Source of the DNA: Xanthobacteraceae bacterium
Lineage (GTDB): Bacteria; Pseudomonadota; Alphaproteobacteria; Rhizobiales; Xanthobacteraceae
Direction of reading: 5' to 3'
NCBI GenBank assembly: GCA_030037185.1
Contig: JASHRR010000468.1
Span: forward strand, 1-9,478
Length of the DNA stretch: 9,478 bases
Part shown: in pieces, positions 1-7,619 of the stretch
Layout of the letters: every line of letters begins with the position of its first letter
Numbering within the stretch: the stretch's first letter is position 1
Notes under the pieces: model-generated
The model's database searches: none
What the model was told of the DNA's origin: nothing
What the model saw: the letters and a program-made list of their open reading frames with translations, nothing else
Program-made: the position numbers and the translations under genes

Positions 1-1068
1 GGGCGTGGCCCAGAGCCACGCTGCCACGATCATGGCCATCGCGAGGAGGAAGAATGGCAAACCGGTCCAATCGGGGCTCTCCACACCGGCGAACATGTGA
101 TTGGTGTTCTGCCTGAGCCCAGTGATGAACACAAGGACGCCGTGAACGATGATGAAGAATACGAACCAGCAAAAGCCCAGAAAGTGGATCGACCGGGCGA
201 CCTGGCGGTTAAACACCCTGCCCAGCCATCCCAACCTGTTGGAGAAAGCCGGCCCCTGCAACAGCCCCATTGCGATTTGAATCGGCGCGGCGATGAAGAA
301 GGTGAAGAAATAGGTGAGCTGCTGTAGGTTGTTAAAGCGCGACCACGGCTCCGGGGGTGGGAAGTTCAACGACGCGTATTGGATTGCGGTTGACAGCGCG
401 TTGGGAAAGACCTCCCAGGTGAGCGGGACGAGACGCTTCCATTGGTCGGTCACGAACAGCAGGACGAAAAAGGCGACGCCGTTGAGGGTCCACAGCAGGT
501 TGACCGAGAAGTGCCACCAGCGTGCGAGCCCGATGGAATGGCGTAGACCCGGGATGCCTAGCCAGTCGGGCAGCGTGACGGCGTCGTCCTTGGCGGTCCA
601 AATGCGGTCCGCAGGTACGGGATGCGAGAACCGGAACCACTCCGTTCCTGGGGTGCAGTCGCGATTCCAATAAAGCCGCGGATGATCGGCCAGGATCTGA
701 ATGCCGGCGCGCATGATGAAGTACATGAAGAACATGTTCAAGAAGTGCTGCAGGCGCATCCACCCCGGAAAGCCGGGGGCGGCGGGCTGCGCTTGGGCGA
801 CGCCGGGATAGCGCCGGATGAAGGCTTCTACCGCAGGGATCTCACGCAGTGATTGGGCGACTGCGATCAGGATGATTAGCCCCAACCCGATCGGCAGCAC
901 GGCCCACAGGACGTTGATCCAACGCTTTCCGATCCGCACGTGCGGGACAATGGCGCGGCGCGGCGGTATATAACGGTCCCAATCGTCCAGCCGGATATGG
1001 GCCCCGGCTGGCGTGAGGTGTGCGGCGAATGGATCGTGCGTCGAGACGCTTTCAGGTGCGGCTGTCAT
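1..1068 (-). CDS. Membrane cytochrome b (cytochrome b/b6-like), C-terminus beyond window
   Basis: The frame is open from ATG 1068-1066 to base 1, giving 356 residues and no stop, so the C-terminus is missing. The start is fixed by AGGAGGTGG (1080-1072) five to six bases upstream. About six hydrophobic helices are visible: residues 51-71, 107-125, 186-207, 249-270, 293-316 and 337-354. Histidines sit in or beside helices at H108, H186, H295 and H309, the pattern expected for b-type haem ligands. A loop motif HPRLYWNRDCTPGTEW (129-144) and a WTAKDD segment (157-162) resemble what I remember of long cytochrome b/b6-domain proteins, some annotated together with a molybdopterin oxidoreductase domain. 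The likely role is transfer of electrons between a redox partner and quinone in the inner membrane. The substrate cannot be told here because the C-terminal part and downstream genes lie outside the window. The membrane haem protein call is firm; the subfamily is less so. Confidence 0.8.
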   Translation of the reverse strand, partial: MTAAPESVSTHDPFAAHLTPAGAHIRLDDWDRYIPPRRAIVPHVRIGKRWINVLWAVLPIGLGLIILIAVAQSLREIPAVEAFIRRYPGVAQAQPAAPGFPGWMRLQHFLNMFFMYFIMRAGIQILADHPRLYWNRDCTPGTEWFRFSHPVPADRIWTAKDDAVTLPDWLGIPGLRHSIGLARWWHFSVNLLWTLNGVAFFVLLFVTDQWKRLVPLTWEVFPNALSTAIQYASLNFPPPEPWSRFNNLQQLTYFFTFFIAAPIQIAMGLLQGPAFSNRLGWLGRVFNRQVARSIHFLGFCWFVFFIIVHGVLVFITGLRQNTNHMFAGVESPDWTGLPFFLLAMAMIVAAWLWATP

Positions 1069-1071
1069 AAG

Positions 1072-1080
1072 CCACCTCCT
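1072..1080 (-). promoter_or_regulatory. Strong Shine-Dalgarno site of the cytochrome b gene
   Basis: Reading on the minus strand, AGGAGGTGG is followed by CTT and ATG. It is a near-perfect complement to the 3' end of 16S rRNA and decides the start of the cytochrome b gene. The site directly abuts the end of the IS1380-type transposase remnant, so the gene's promoter must lie in or beyond that debris. Confidence 0.75.
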
Positions 1081-1090
1081 TCTCGGGCAC

Positions 1091-1414
1091 TCACGCTCGG
1101 CCAATTTGGGCACGACGAGTGGCGATGCGGCAACGAGATAGTGGTTGAGCCATGTTCAGCGTTCGTATGAAGTTGCCGAGGTTGTAGCCGGCACATGAAA
1201 CTGGAGGCGCACCGTGTTGGCGGCGAAGGTGCCGAGACAGCTGGGGCCACTTGATCGCGCCCTTTGCCCTCCTCGACCCATTGCGCTGTCGTGTCGCGCT
1301 GATTGTAGAAGGCGACGACGTGCTCGGCCGGCCGCGCCAGGTTGCTGATAATAAAGCCGAGACGCGGGTAAAGTTCCTCCGGATCTCCGGACGCCAATCG
1401 ACCTTGGCCACGAC
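1091..1414 (-). pseudogene. IS1380-family transposase, C-terminal remnant with several frameshifts
   Basis: No single frame carries the protein, but joining three minus-strand frames restores a C-terminal stretch of IS1380-type (DDE_Tnp_1) transposases. In order: VVAKVDWRP; then, after a shift, ELYPRLGFIISNLARPAEH and VVAFYNQRDTTAQWVEEGKG; then AIKWPQLS after a one-base gain in the GGGC run near 1255; then FAANTVRLQFHVPA; then YNLGNFIRTL; then a fading tail. Known family members read roughly VGFIVTNL-RPAE-VVAFYNQRGTAEQWIKEGKGAIKW and AYNLGNFMRTL (from memory). At least four frame changes and loss of both ends mean it is dead. No terminal inverted repeat could be assigned. It lies immediately upstream of the cytochrome b gene in the same orientation. 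Confidence 0.82.
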
Positions 1415-1685
1415 GGACGCTCACTTGCGAGGTACGCCGTGTTCGGCGCGCTTTTTGGAGAAAGATTGGAGAAGCCGGCGCACCCGGGCCCGATCGTCTA
1501 CCGCCGTTGAAACAAGCCTTGCAATTTGGACGCCGCGTTCGGTTCGACCATCTATAACTTCGTTTGACGAAGCGCACGAGTATCATTCTTCAAAGGGAAA
1601 AGGGCGACCCTCGCGGCTCCCAATACGGTCCCCACCGCTCGCCCTGATTTGATTTGTCGATGTGTCAGCCCAGCGTGTGTGCGCT
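1415..1685. other. Stretch with no recognisable gene
   Basis: Both strands hold open frames here, but their residue composition (runs of Arg, Ser, Pro) is that of off-frame GC-rich DNA, and no ribosome site or family motif was seen. It probably represents DNA left after the transposon decayed. Confidence 0.4.
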
Positions 1686-1967
1686 ATGGGCGGGTTTGGC
1701 TCGAAGCTTCCGCATCACAGCGAGGCTGAAATCATCAGACGTGACGACGGCTGTTCGAAGGCGCTGCCCGACGAGCCGACGAGCTGATGGCGCGCATCCC
1801 CGGGCCGAGCGCGCTTTGTGGGTTGCGGAGCAAATCGACCTCGCGAGTGCCGGGGGCCGTCGGTCGGGTCGGAGATCGCTGCTTGGGAGCGTGAGCCTCG
1901 GCGCCTGCGCTGGGGAACGATCGCAGTGTTAGCGATGGTGGCTCTACTGGCGGGGTGGGCTTCGTGA
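1686..1967 (+). pseudogene. Possible remnant of a small membrane protein gene, family not recognised
   Basis: Several frames in succession look protein-like. Frame A from ATG 1686 gives a 33-residue piece beginning MGGFGSKLPHHSEAEIIRRD and stopping at 1785-1787. A second frame gives DELMARIPG (from 1778). A third gives RAERALWVAEQIDLAS. Frame A again then gives SEIAAWEREPRRLRW followed by a hydrophobic stretch GTIAVLAMVALLAGWAS and a stop at 1965-1967. Read together they suggest a protein of about 90 residues with a single C-terminal membrane helix, broken by frameshifts. I do not recognise the family, and the joined reading is an inference; it could be chance in GC-rich DNA. Confidence 0.28.
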
Positions 1968-2250
1968 AAGGATTTCGTGGCGAGGCGTGGCACTTACATT
2001 CCCATCGGCCAGCGCCGAAAGGAACCTCTCCCGACCGCGCATTGCGCCCGACGGAGATTTTTGGGGATGGAACATGTCGCTTAAATCCCCGTTTGATCGG
2101 AAGGGTTGCCCGATCAGCTTCCGCAGCATCCGTAACCGGCGGGCCTCGTGACGGAGGTGCCTGCACGGTGTCAGCCCAGAAGGCAAGAGCGGAGGACAGC
2201 GCACGCTCTGCAAATTTTCTGCGGTTTTCCCAACTCTGCGGGAGGTCCAG
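1968..2250. other. Leader region before the SDR gene
   Basis: No gene is supported here. The last bases hold GGGAGGT (2240-2246) four bases before the SDR ATG, a good ribosome site. No clear -35/-10 pair or operator was seen, though alphaproteobacterial promoters are often hard to recognise by eye. Confidence 0.4.
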
Positions 2251-3076
2251 ATGAGCACAGCCGACTTAAAATCCGATGCACCGACCCCCCGACCGCTCAT
2301 CGGGCAAAAGGCTCTGGTCACCGGGACAAATTCGGGTATCGGCCGCGCCGTGGCGATCGGCCTGGGTCAAGCCGGCGCCGATGTCGTCGTCAACTATGTC
2401 GCAGGCGAGGATCGTGCTCAGGAGGTGGTCGGTAGCATCGAGCAGCATGGTGTCAAGGCTTACGCCCATCTCGCGGACGTCTCCAATGAAGCTCAGCTCC
2501 GGGACATGTTCAACACGATGGTGAAGCGGCTGGGTACGATCGACATCCTCGTCAACAATGCCGGACTGCAACGTGATTCGCCGTTTCAGGATATGACGCT
2601 CGCCCAATGGAATATGGTGATTTCGGTAAATTTGACGGGTCAATTCCTCTGTGCGCGGCCGCGATTGTCGAATTCCTGCGCCGGGGGGGGCGTCCCGAAG
2701 TGTCGTCCGGCGCTGGCAAGATCATTTGCATGAGTTCGAGATCCCGTGGGCCGGTCACTGCAACTACGCGGCATCGAAGGGCAGCATCATGATGCTCATG
2801 AAAAGCATCGCCCAGGAATTCGCACCGCATCGGATCCGCGTCAACAGCATCGCGCCCGGAGCGATCCGCACCCCCATCAACGCCGCGACCTGGAAGGCCA
2901 AAGAGGCCTACGACGCACTGATGAGGCTGGTGCCCTACCGCCGCATCGGAGAGCCGGATGACATCGCCAAAGCAGCCGTCTGGCTTGCCTCCGATCAGGC
3001 CGACTACGTGGTTGGCGCCACGCTGTTCGTTGACGGCGGCATGATGCTGTTTCCAGGATTCTCGACCGGCGGCTGA
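2251..3076 (+). pseudogene. SDR-family glucose 1-dehydrogenase-like gene, broken by two frame-shifting deletions
   Basis: ATG 2251, preceded by GGGAGGT, opens a classical short-chain dehydrogenase: cofactor motif TGTNSGIG (residues 24-31), LVNNAG (100-105) and SVNLTGQFLCA (125-135). The frame then fails. At about 2656-2658 reading must move one frame to give AAIVEFLRRGGRPEV and GKIICMSS. At about 2737-2738 it must move again to give EIPWAGHCNYAASKG (the YxxxK motif), SIAPGAIRTPIN and the C-terminal LFVDGGMMLFPGF, stop 3074-3076. Compared with family members as I remember them (Bacillus glucose dehydrogenase type, SSVHE before IPW), the two breaks fit losses of about 4 and about 7 or 10 bases; the second lies right beside the catalytic serine. 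A functional enzyme would oxidise glucose to gluconolactone with NAD(P). It sits 23 bp before the GMC gene, same strand, as an operon partner. Both shifts would have to be sequencing errors for the gene to be alive. Confidence 0.9.
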
Positions 3077-3099
3077 CAGGCGAGACGGAGCGGATAATT

Positions 3100-4677
3100 A
3101 TGGCCAGCGAGCGTTATGACATCATCATCATTGGCACTGGTGCGGGGGGAGGTACCCTCGCCCATCGCCTCGCGCCGAGCGGCAAGCGAATCCTGCTTCT
3201 GGAACGCGGTGACTTTCTGCCGCGCGAACAAGAGAATTGGGATTCTACCGCCGTCTTCGTCGATGCAAAGTATCAGGCGAAAGAGACCTGGTACGGCAGG
3301 GATGGCCGAGCGTTCCACCCTGGGATCCACTATTGGGTGGGGGGCAATACCAAGATGTACGGTGCGGCGTTGTTTCGCCTGCGCAAGGAGGATTTCGGCG
3401 AGATCGAACATCATGGCGGCAGATCCCCGGCTTGGCCGCTCGCGTATGAGGATTTCGAGCCCTACTATTCTGAAGCCGAGCACATTTACCAGGTCCACGG
3501 CCAGCATGGCGTCGACCCGACCGAACCGCCGGCAAGCCGGCCTTACCCCTTCCCGCCGGTCTCACACGAGCCGCGCATCCAGGAGCTCCATGATGCCTTG
3601 GAACGGGAGGGCCATCATCCATTCCCCCTGCCGCTCGGGATGCTGCTCGACGAAAAGAACGGCAAGCGACAGCGCACCAGCACCTGCATCCGTTGCGATG
3701 CTTTCGACGGTTATCCCTGCCTGGTCAACGGCAAGGCGGACGCGCAGATCATCTGCGTCGAGCCGACGCTCAAACACGCGAATGTCACCCTTGTCACCAA
3801 TGCGTTCGTCGAGCGCTTGGAGACCGACCGCGCCGGCCGCAGCGTGAGCGCGGTTTGTGTCGATCACGAAGGCAGCAAGGAGGCGTACTCGGCGGATATT
3901 GTCGTCGTCGCATGCGGAGCTCTAAACTCGGCTCTTCTGCTCTTGCGCTCTGCTTGCGACAAGCATCCGGACGGGCTCGCCAACAGCTCGGGCGTCGTCG
4001 GCCGGCACTACATGCGACACAACAATACGGCTTTCATGGCCATCTCGCGCCAGCGCAATCCGACGAAATTTCAAAAGACGCTGGCCCTTAACGACTTCTA
4101 TTTCAACGCCCCCGACTTTCCCTACCCGCTGGGTCACATCCAGATGATGGGCAAATCGCATGGTGAGACGATCGCGGCGGAGGCGGGTTCCTGGACCTCA
4201 TTGATGCCCGAAATGCCCTTCGACATCATGGCCCACCATGCGATGGATTTCTGGCTGACCTCGGAAGATCTTCCGGACCCCAACAACCGGATCATGTACG
4301 ACCGCGACGGCCGGGTCCTCCTCGACCTCTGTGAGAACAACATGGAGGGTCACAGGCGGCTTCAGGTCAAGCTCAAGGCCATGCTGGCCTCGCTCGGTCT
4401 CCATCCTCATCTGCTGCCGCGCTCGCTCTATCTGGGCAAGGACATCCCGATCGGCGGCACGGCGCATCAGGCCGGGACCATCCGCTTCGGCCGGGACCCC
4501 AAGACATCGGCACTCGATCTCGATTGCAAGGCTCACGATCTCGACAATCTCTATGTCGTCGATGCCAGTTTCTTTGTCTCGATTGGCGCCGTGAACCCGT
4601 CGCTTACCATCATCGCCAATGCGCTGCGCGTCGGCGATCATCTCATGGAACGGCTCGGCAGAGGCTCACGACCTTGA
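3100..4677 (+). CDS. GMC-family FAD-dependent oxidoreductase
   Basis: A complete 525-residue flavoenzyme of the glucose-methanol-choline family. The N-terminal FAD-binding motif GTGAGGGT lies at 12-19, with the ribose-binding acid E35 in LLLERGD. The second flavin segment WVGGNTKMYGAALFRLR is at 79-95. The catalytic C-terminus has H456 in GTAHQAGT and N499 in GAVNPSLTIIANALRVGDHL, the usual His/Asn pair. There is no signal peptide or Tat motif, so a cytoplasmic enzyme is expected. A cysteine cluster C196, C199, C207 (CIRCDAFDGYPC) is notable. GGAG lies about ten bases before ATG 3100. The substrate (a sugar, polyol or alcohol) and electron acceptor cannot be told from sequence. It follows the SDR gene and overlaps the DoxX start by four bases, so the three were probably one transcript. 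It is the only intact member of that cassette. Confidence 0.93.
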   Translation: MASERYDIIIIGTGAGGGTLAHRLAPSGKRILLLERGDFLPREQENWDSTAVFVDAKYQAKETWYGRDGRAFHPGIHYWVGGNTKMYGAALFRLRKEDFGEIEHHGGRSPAWPLAYEDFEPYYSEAEHIYQVHGQHGVDPTEPPASRPYPFPPVSHEPRIQELHDALEREGHHPFPLPLGMLLDEKNGKRQRTSTCIRCDAFDGYPCLVNGKADAQIICVEPTLKHANVTLVTNAFVERLETDRAGRSVSAVCVDHEGSKEAYSADIVVVACGALNSALLLLRSACDKHPDGLANSSGVVGRHYMRHNNTAFMAISRQRNPTKFQKTLALNDFYFNAPDFPYPLGHIQMMGKSHGETIAAEAGSWTSLMPEMPFDIMAHHAMDFWLTSEDLPDPNNRIMYDRDGRVLLDLCENNMEGHRRLQVKLKAMLASLGLHPHLLPRSLYLGKDIPIGGTAHQAGTIRFGRDPKTSALDLDCKAHDLDNLYVVDASFFVSIGAVNPSLTIIANALRVGDHLMERLGRGSRP

Positions 4678-5005
4678 GCTTTACGGTGCCTCTGTCGCTC
4701 TGCTATCTGCTGGTCGTGCTCTTTCTGCCTTTAAGCGGCCTCGACAAAATCCTCAACTTCAGCGGCGCGGTAGCTCAGGCAAGAGTATCCAGGACGTGGC
4801 ATCTTAGCGGGCTATTGCGGGATCACAGCGTTGCTCTCGAAGCAGTTCTGGAAGCCGGGTGACTTCTGGGGACTTCCTCAAGAACCTTCCTCGCCGGCGG
4901 GTCCTGCTCATCGCCTTCGGCACGGACGCGCGACAGGTTGCGGCTTTGCTGTCGCGTCCGCGACTCTCCTCGCATCCGTATTCGGCTCGCCAAGCGGCGC
5001 ACTGA
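4674..5005 (+). pseudogene. DoxX-family small membrane protein, internally deleted and frameshifted
   Basis: TTG 4674 overlaps the GMC stop (TTGA), with AGAGG nine bases upstream. The first frame gives a membrane helix and the typical DoxX start: LCYLLVVLFLPLSGLDKIL then NFSGAVAQA. The frame then breaks; KSIQDVAS is in another frame, ILAGYCGITALLSKQFWKPG (4801 on) in a third, and DFLKNL...LLIAFGTD...SSHPYS (4871 to stop 5003-5005) in a further shift. DoxX relatives of this type run about 130-140 residues with four helices. Here roughly one to two helices between QDVAS and ILAGYC are missing, and a smaller piece is lost after GDFW (4870/4871), so this is a deletion product and not one sequencing error. 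In intact clusters DoxX proteins often accompany oxidoreductases as a membrane partner of unclear role. Confidence 0.83.
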
Positions 5006-5071
5006 GGCCCAGGCATCCCCAGTCCGAAATGCATTCGCAGGACGGCGCGATCACAGAGGTTGCATGGTGCG

Positions 5072-5268
5072 TCACACCTGCGCGCGCCTCTCGAGAACGA
5101 TCATGCGGGCCACCGCGTCGTAGAGCGCCCGCCGTGCGGAATAGCGCCGCGCCAGGAAATCACCTCCTCGCACACGCGCAGCGGAAGATCGTCCAGACTT
5201 GCTTGTTCGCCACCTGCCCCGGAATATCACGCATCTGATTGACGGCTCCGCGCATGTGATCGACTTGC
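5072..5268 (-). pseudogene. Unrecognised gene remnant next to the IS630-type remnant
   Basis: Three minus-strand frames in succession read like one protein: QVDHMRGAVNQMRDIPGQVA, then SLDDLPLRVCEEV, then FLARRYSARRALYDAVARMI followed by VLERRAQV and stop TGA at 5074-5072. Residue usage is protein-like, but I know no family for it. At its upstream end it runs directly into the presumed end of the IS630 element at about 5270 (TA dinucleotide 5269-5270), so the element may have inserted into and disrupted this gene. Assignment is tentative. Confidence 0.33.
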
Positions 5269-5278
5269 TAGAGCATCT

Positions 5279-5770
5279 TTATGATTGATAGCGATAGTGT
5301 GAGTTTGCAACGTAGTTTGCGCATTCGGTCTGCGTGTGATGGCTGTAAGCGCATCAGCAATAGCCGCGATCACGGCATCGAGGGATTCGGCCGGCAGCTT
5401 TTCGCAGCAGTACCTTGATCCTGGTGAAGAGCCGCTCAATCGGATTGATATCGGAACTGCAGGCGGGAAGGTGACGCAGTTCGGCGCCGGCGGCTTCGAT
5501 GAGGTGTGTGATGCCGGCCACTTTGTGGCTGGCGAGACGGTCGAGGATGACGATATCGCCTTGACGTAAGGTCGGGTCGACGCATTGCTCGATATAGGCA
5601 CGGAAACTCTCGGCACCCGCGGGGCCGTCGAGCCCGCAGTGGACTGTAACTTCGCCCACGGGGCAGAGCCGCAGGGAAAGGTCGTGGTCTTGCAATGTTC
5701 CCACGGAGAGAGGAGGCGGCGCCCAAGCGGGTAACGTCCATAGCGACGTGTGATGTTCGTCGCCGCACCT
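5279..5770 (-). pseudogene. IS630-family transposase remnant, N-terminally truncated with frameshifts
   Basis: The best-preserved frame contains ESFRAYIEQCVDPTLRQGDI and VILDRLASHK, carrying the second catalytic Asp (5542-5540) of the IS630 DDE triad; the usual N after it is R. It then reads LPACSSDINPIERLFTRIK, carrying the catalytic Glu (5437-5435), and LLRKAAGR. A frameshift leads to ESLDAVIAAIADALTAI and another to TECANYVANSHYRYQS with stop 5281-5279, the family's usual C-terminus (ECANYF-NAGY). Towards the N-terminus, HCKTTTF and a short DVTRLGAA piece lie in other frames and homology fades near 5770. The first catalytic Asp region and the DNA-binding domain are gone. One end of the element probably lies at about 5270, next to a TA dinucleotide as expected for IS630; the other end is lost. 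Confidence 0.87.
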
Positions 5771-5819
5771 ATTTGGTCGAGGCGTGTTCACTCAGAAGTG
5801 GCTGCGGGTGATCGTGGGC

Positions 5820-7619
5820 TCAACTGTGGCCCTGACCTGAGAGCGCTCGATCGAGGTAATATGCCGCGCTGATGAGAGAGAGGTGGGCGAAGGCCTGCGG
5901 GAAGTTGCCAAGATGTTCACCGGCAGGACCGAGCTCCTCTGAAAAGAGCCCGACATGGTTCGCGTAGCCCAGCATCTTTTCGAAAAGGAACCGAGCCTGC
6001 TTGACGTCGCCCGCACGGGCAAGACATTCGACGTACCAGAAGGTGCACATGTTGAAAGTACCCTCGCCTCCCCGCAGTCCATCGATTCCTGCGTCGCTGG
6101 AATAGCGGTAGACCAAGCTGTCATCGAGGAGCCGATCACCGATTACTTTCAACGTGGAAAGCCAGCGCGGATCCGTAGGACTGACGAAGCGGATGAGCGG
6201 CATTAGCAGGCAGGAGGCATCCAACGCTGTGCTTCCGTTGCTTTGCACAAAGGCACCCTGCTGGGGGTCCCAGAATTCCGTGTGGATCTGCCGGTAGATG
6301 GCATCGCGAGTTTCGAGCCAATCCAGCATGGGCGCCGGGAGGCCCCGTTTGCGGGCGAGGCGGATTGCGCGATCAAAAGCAACCCAACACATGAGGCGCG
6401 AGTAAAGGAACTCCCGCCGGCCACCGCGTACCTCCCAGATGCCTTCGTCCGGCCGCTGCCAATTGTGCGCCAGCCACTTCATCGAGCGGGTAATGCCCAG
6501 CCAAGTCTGCCAGGACATCTGTTCACCGTACTTGTCCGAAAGGTACAACGCGTCCATCACCTCCCCATAGATGTCGAGCTGCAGCTGCTTTAGCGCGGCG
6601 TTCCCTATGCGCACCGGTGTGGAGCCACGATAACCACGTAAGTGAGGCAGCTCGATTTCCGTAAGTACCTCGCGCCCGTCGATGGTATACATCAAGTGCA
6701 TCGTACCATCGGTGCCGCATCGAGTTTGGCGTTGGCCGAGCCAGCGCACGAACGCATTCGCCTCCTCAACATGTCCAAGGCGCAGGAAAGCGTAAACCGT
6801 AAAGGCGGCATCTCGTAGCCAAGTGTAGCGGTAGTCCCAGTTGCGAATGCCGCCGATCTCCTCGGGCAGTCCGAAGGTTAACGCCGCGATTATGGAACCT
6901 TGCTCGCTTGAGGTCAGCAGCTTCAGGATCAGAGCGGACCGGTTGACGATTCCGCGCCATCGGCCACGATAGGTTGAACGCGCTACCCAGCGGCGCCAGT
7001 AGTCGGACGTTTCCTTAAAGGCGGCGCTCACATATCCCGGGTGGACCGAGACACTGTTCGCGCCGCATGACGCGTCTTCCAGGACAAAAGAGGCGGACTC
7101 CCCAGCAGCCAAATCGAATTCTGCCAGCGCCGCGCCCGTACTGACCTCGAGCGGCACGCTCGCGCGAAGCCGAAAGGCCAAGTTGTCGCGGCCCATGAAA
7201 ATGACTGCGCCGGCCTCCGCGCGGACCTGCGGGGTCAATCTCGCATAATCGAGGCGAGGCATGCAGCGCATCCGAAATCGTATGGAGCCCCGCACCGCTT
7301 TAACGCGGCGGACAAGTCGTGAGCCGGCGTCCAGGTCTTTAATCGTCATAAAGTCTGAGATTTCGGCAACACCGCCAGGCGACAAGAAGCGAGTGAGCAG
7401 AACGTTGGTATCCGGCAGGTAAAGCTGCCGGTGTCTTGGATCGTCCAGCAATGGGCTCAATTCAAAACAGCCGCCCCGCTCGTCGTCTAACAGCGAGGCA
7501 AAGATGGTAGGACTGTCAAACTGCGGCCAACACAAGAAATCAACCGCACCATCTAATCCGATTAGGGCGGCTGTTCGAAGATTGCCCACGATGCCGTGAT
7601 TTTCGATCAGTTGAGCCAT
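5820..7619 (-). CDS. GH15 glycoside hydrolase (glucoamylase / trehalase-like)
   Basis: A complete 599-residue protein. Residues 1-200 form the N-terminal trehalase-like beta domain (IENHGIVGNLRTAALIGLDG at 5-24, DFLCWPQFDSPTIFASLLDD at 27-46). The catalytic (alpha/alpha)6 domain starts near 220. Hallmarks are RNWDYRYTWLRDAAF (259-273), PDEGIWEVRGG (390-400) with E396 as probable general acid, GGEGTFNMCTFWYVECLARA (517-536), and FSEELGPAGEHLGNFPQAFA (559-578), which should hold the second catalytic Glu. No signal peptide is seen, so the enzyme is probably cytoplasmic. The family releases glucose from alpha-linked oligosaccharides or hydrolyses trehalose; sequence alone does not separate these. 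The ribosome site is weak (GGTGAAG before ATG 7619-7617). It lies opposite to the SDR-GMC-DoxX cassette, ending towards it, with IS630 debris between. An upstream glucose supplier for the SDR step is plausible but inferred. Confidence 0.94.
   Translation of the reverse strand: MAQLIENHGIVGNLRTAALIGLDGAVDFLCWPQFDSPTIFASLLDDERGGCFELSPLLDDPRHRQLYLPDTNVLLTRFLSPGGVAEISDFMTIKDLDAGSRLVRRVKAVRGSIRFRMRCMPRLDYARLTPQVRAEAGAVIFMGRDNLAFRLRASVPLEVSTGAALAEFDLAAGESASFVLEDASCGANSVSVHPGYVSAAFKETSDYWRRWVARSTYRGRWRGIVNRSALILKLLTSSEQGSIIAALTFGLPEEIGGIRNWDYRYTWLRDAAFTVYAFLRLGHVEEANAFVRWLGQRQTRCGTDGTMHLMYTIDGREVLTEIELPHLRGYRGSTPVRIGNAALKQLQLDIYGEVMDALYLSDKYGEQMSWQTWLGITRSMKWLAHNWQRPDEGIWEVRGGRREFLYSRLMCWVAFDRAIRLARKRGLPAPMLDWLETRDAIYRQIHTEFWDPQQGAFVQSNGSTALDASCLLMPLIRFVSPTDPRWLSTLKVIGDRLLDDSLVYRYSSDAGIDGLRGGEGTFNMCTFWYVECLARAGDVKQARFLFEKMLGYANHVGLFSEELGPAGEHLGNFPQAFAHLSLISAAYYLDRALSGQGHS

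Noticed and set aside
332..763. A 143-residue minus-strand frame and two long plus-strand frames (314-673, 622-852) over the cytochrome b gene.
   Set aside because: They are other-frame readings of the cytochrome b gene, which has membrane helices, haem histidines and a strong ribosome site.
2655..2674. GCGGCCGC and GAATTC sites close together, resembling a cloning adapter inside the SDR gene.
   Set aside because: The bases between encode AAIVEF, the family's own sequence at this point, so the sites are native and coincidental.
3562..3867. Long minus-strand frames antisense to the GMC gene (also 3004-3507 and 4198-4641).
   Set aside because: GC-rich codon usage leaves antisense frames open; they lack ribosome sites and family motifs, while the plus-strand frame is a complete GMC enzyme.
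5954..6206. Plus-strand frames within the GH15 gene (5955-6206, 6243-6593).
   Set aside because: Shadows of the GH15 gene, whose minus-strand frame carries all family motifs.
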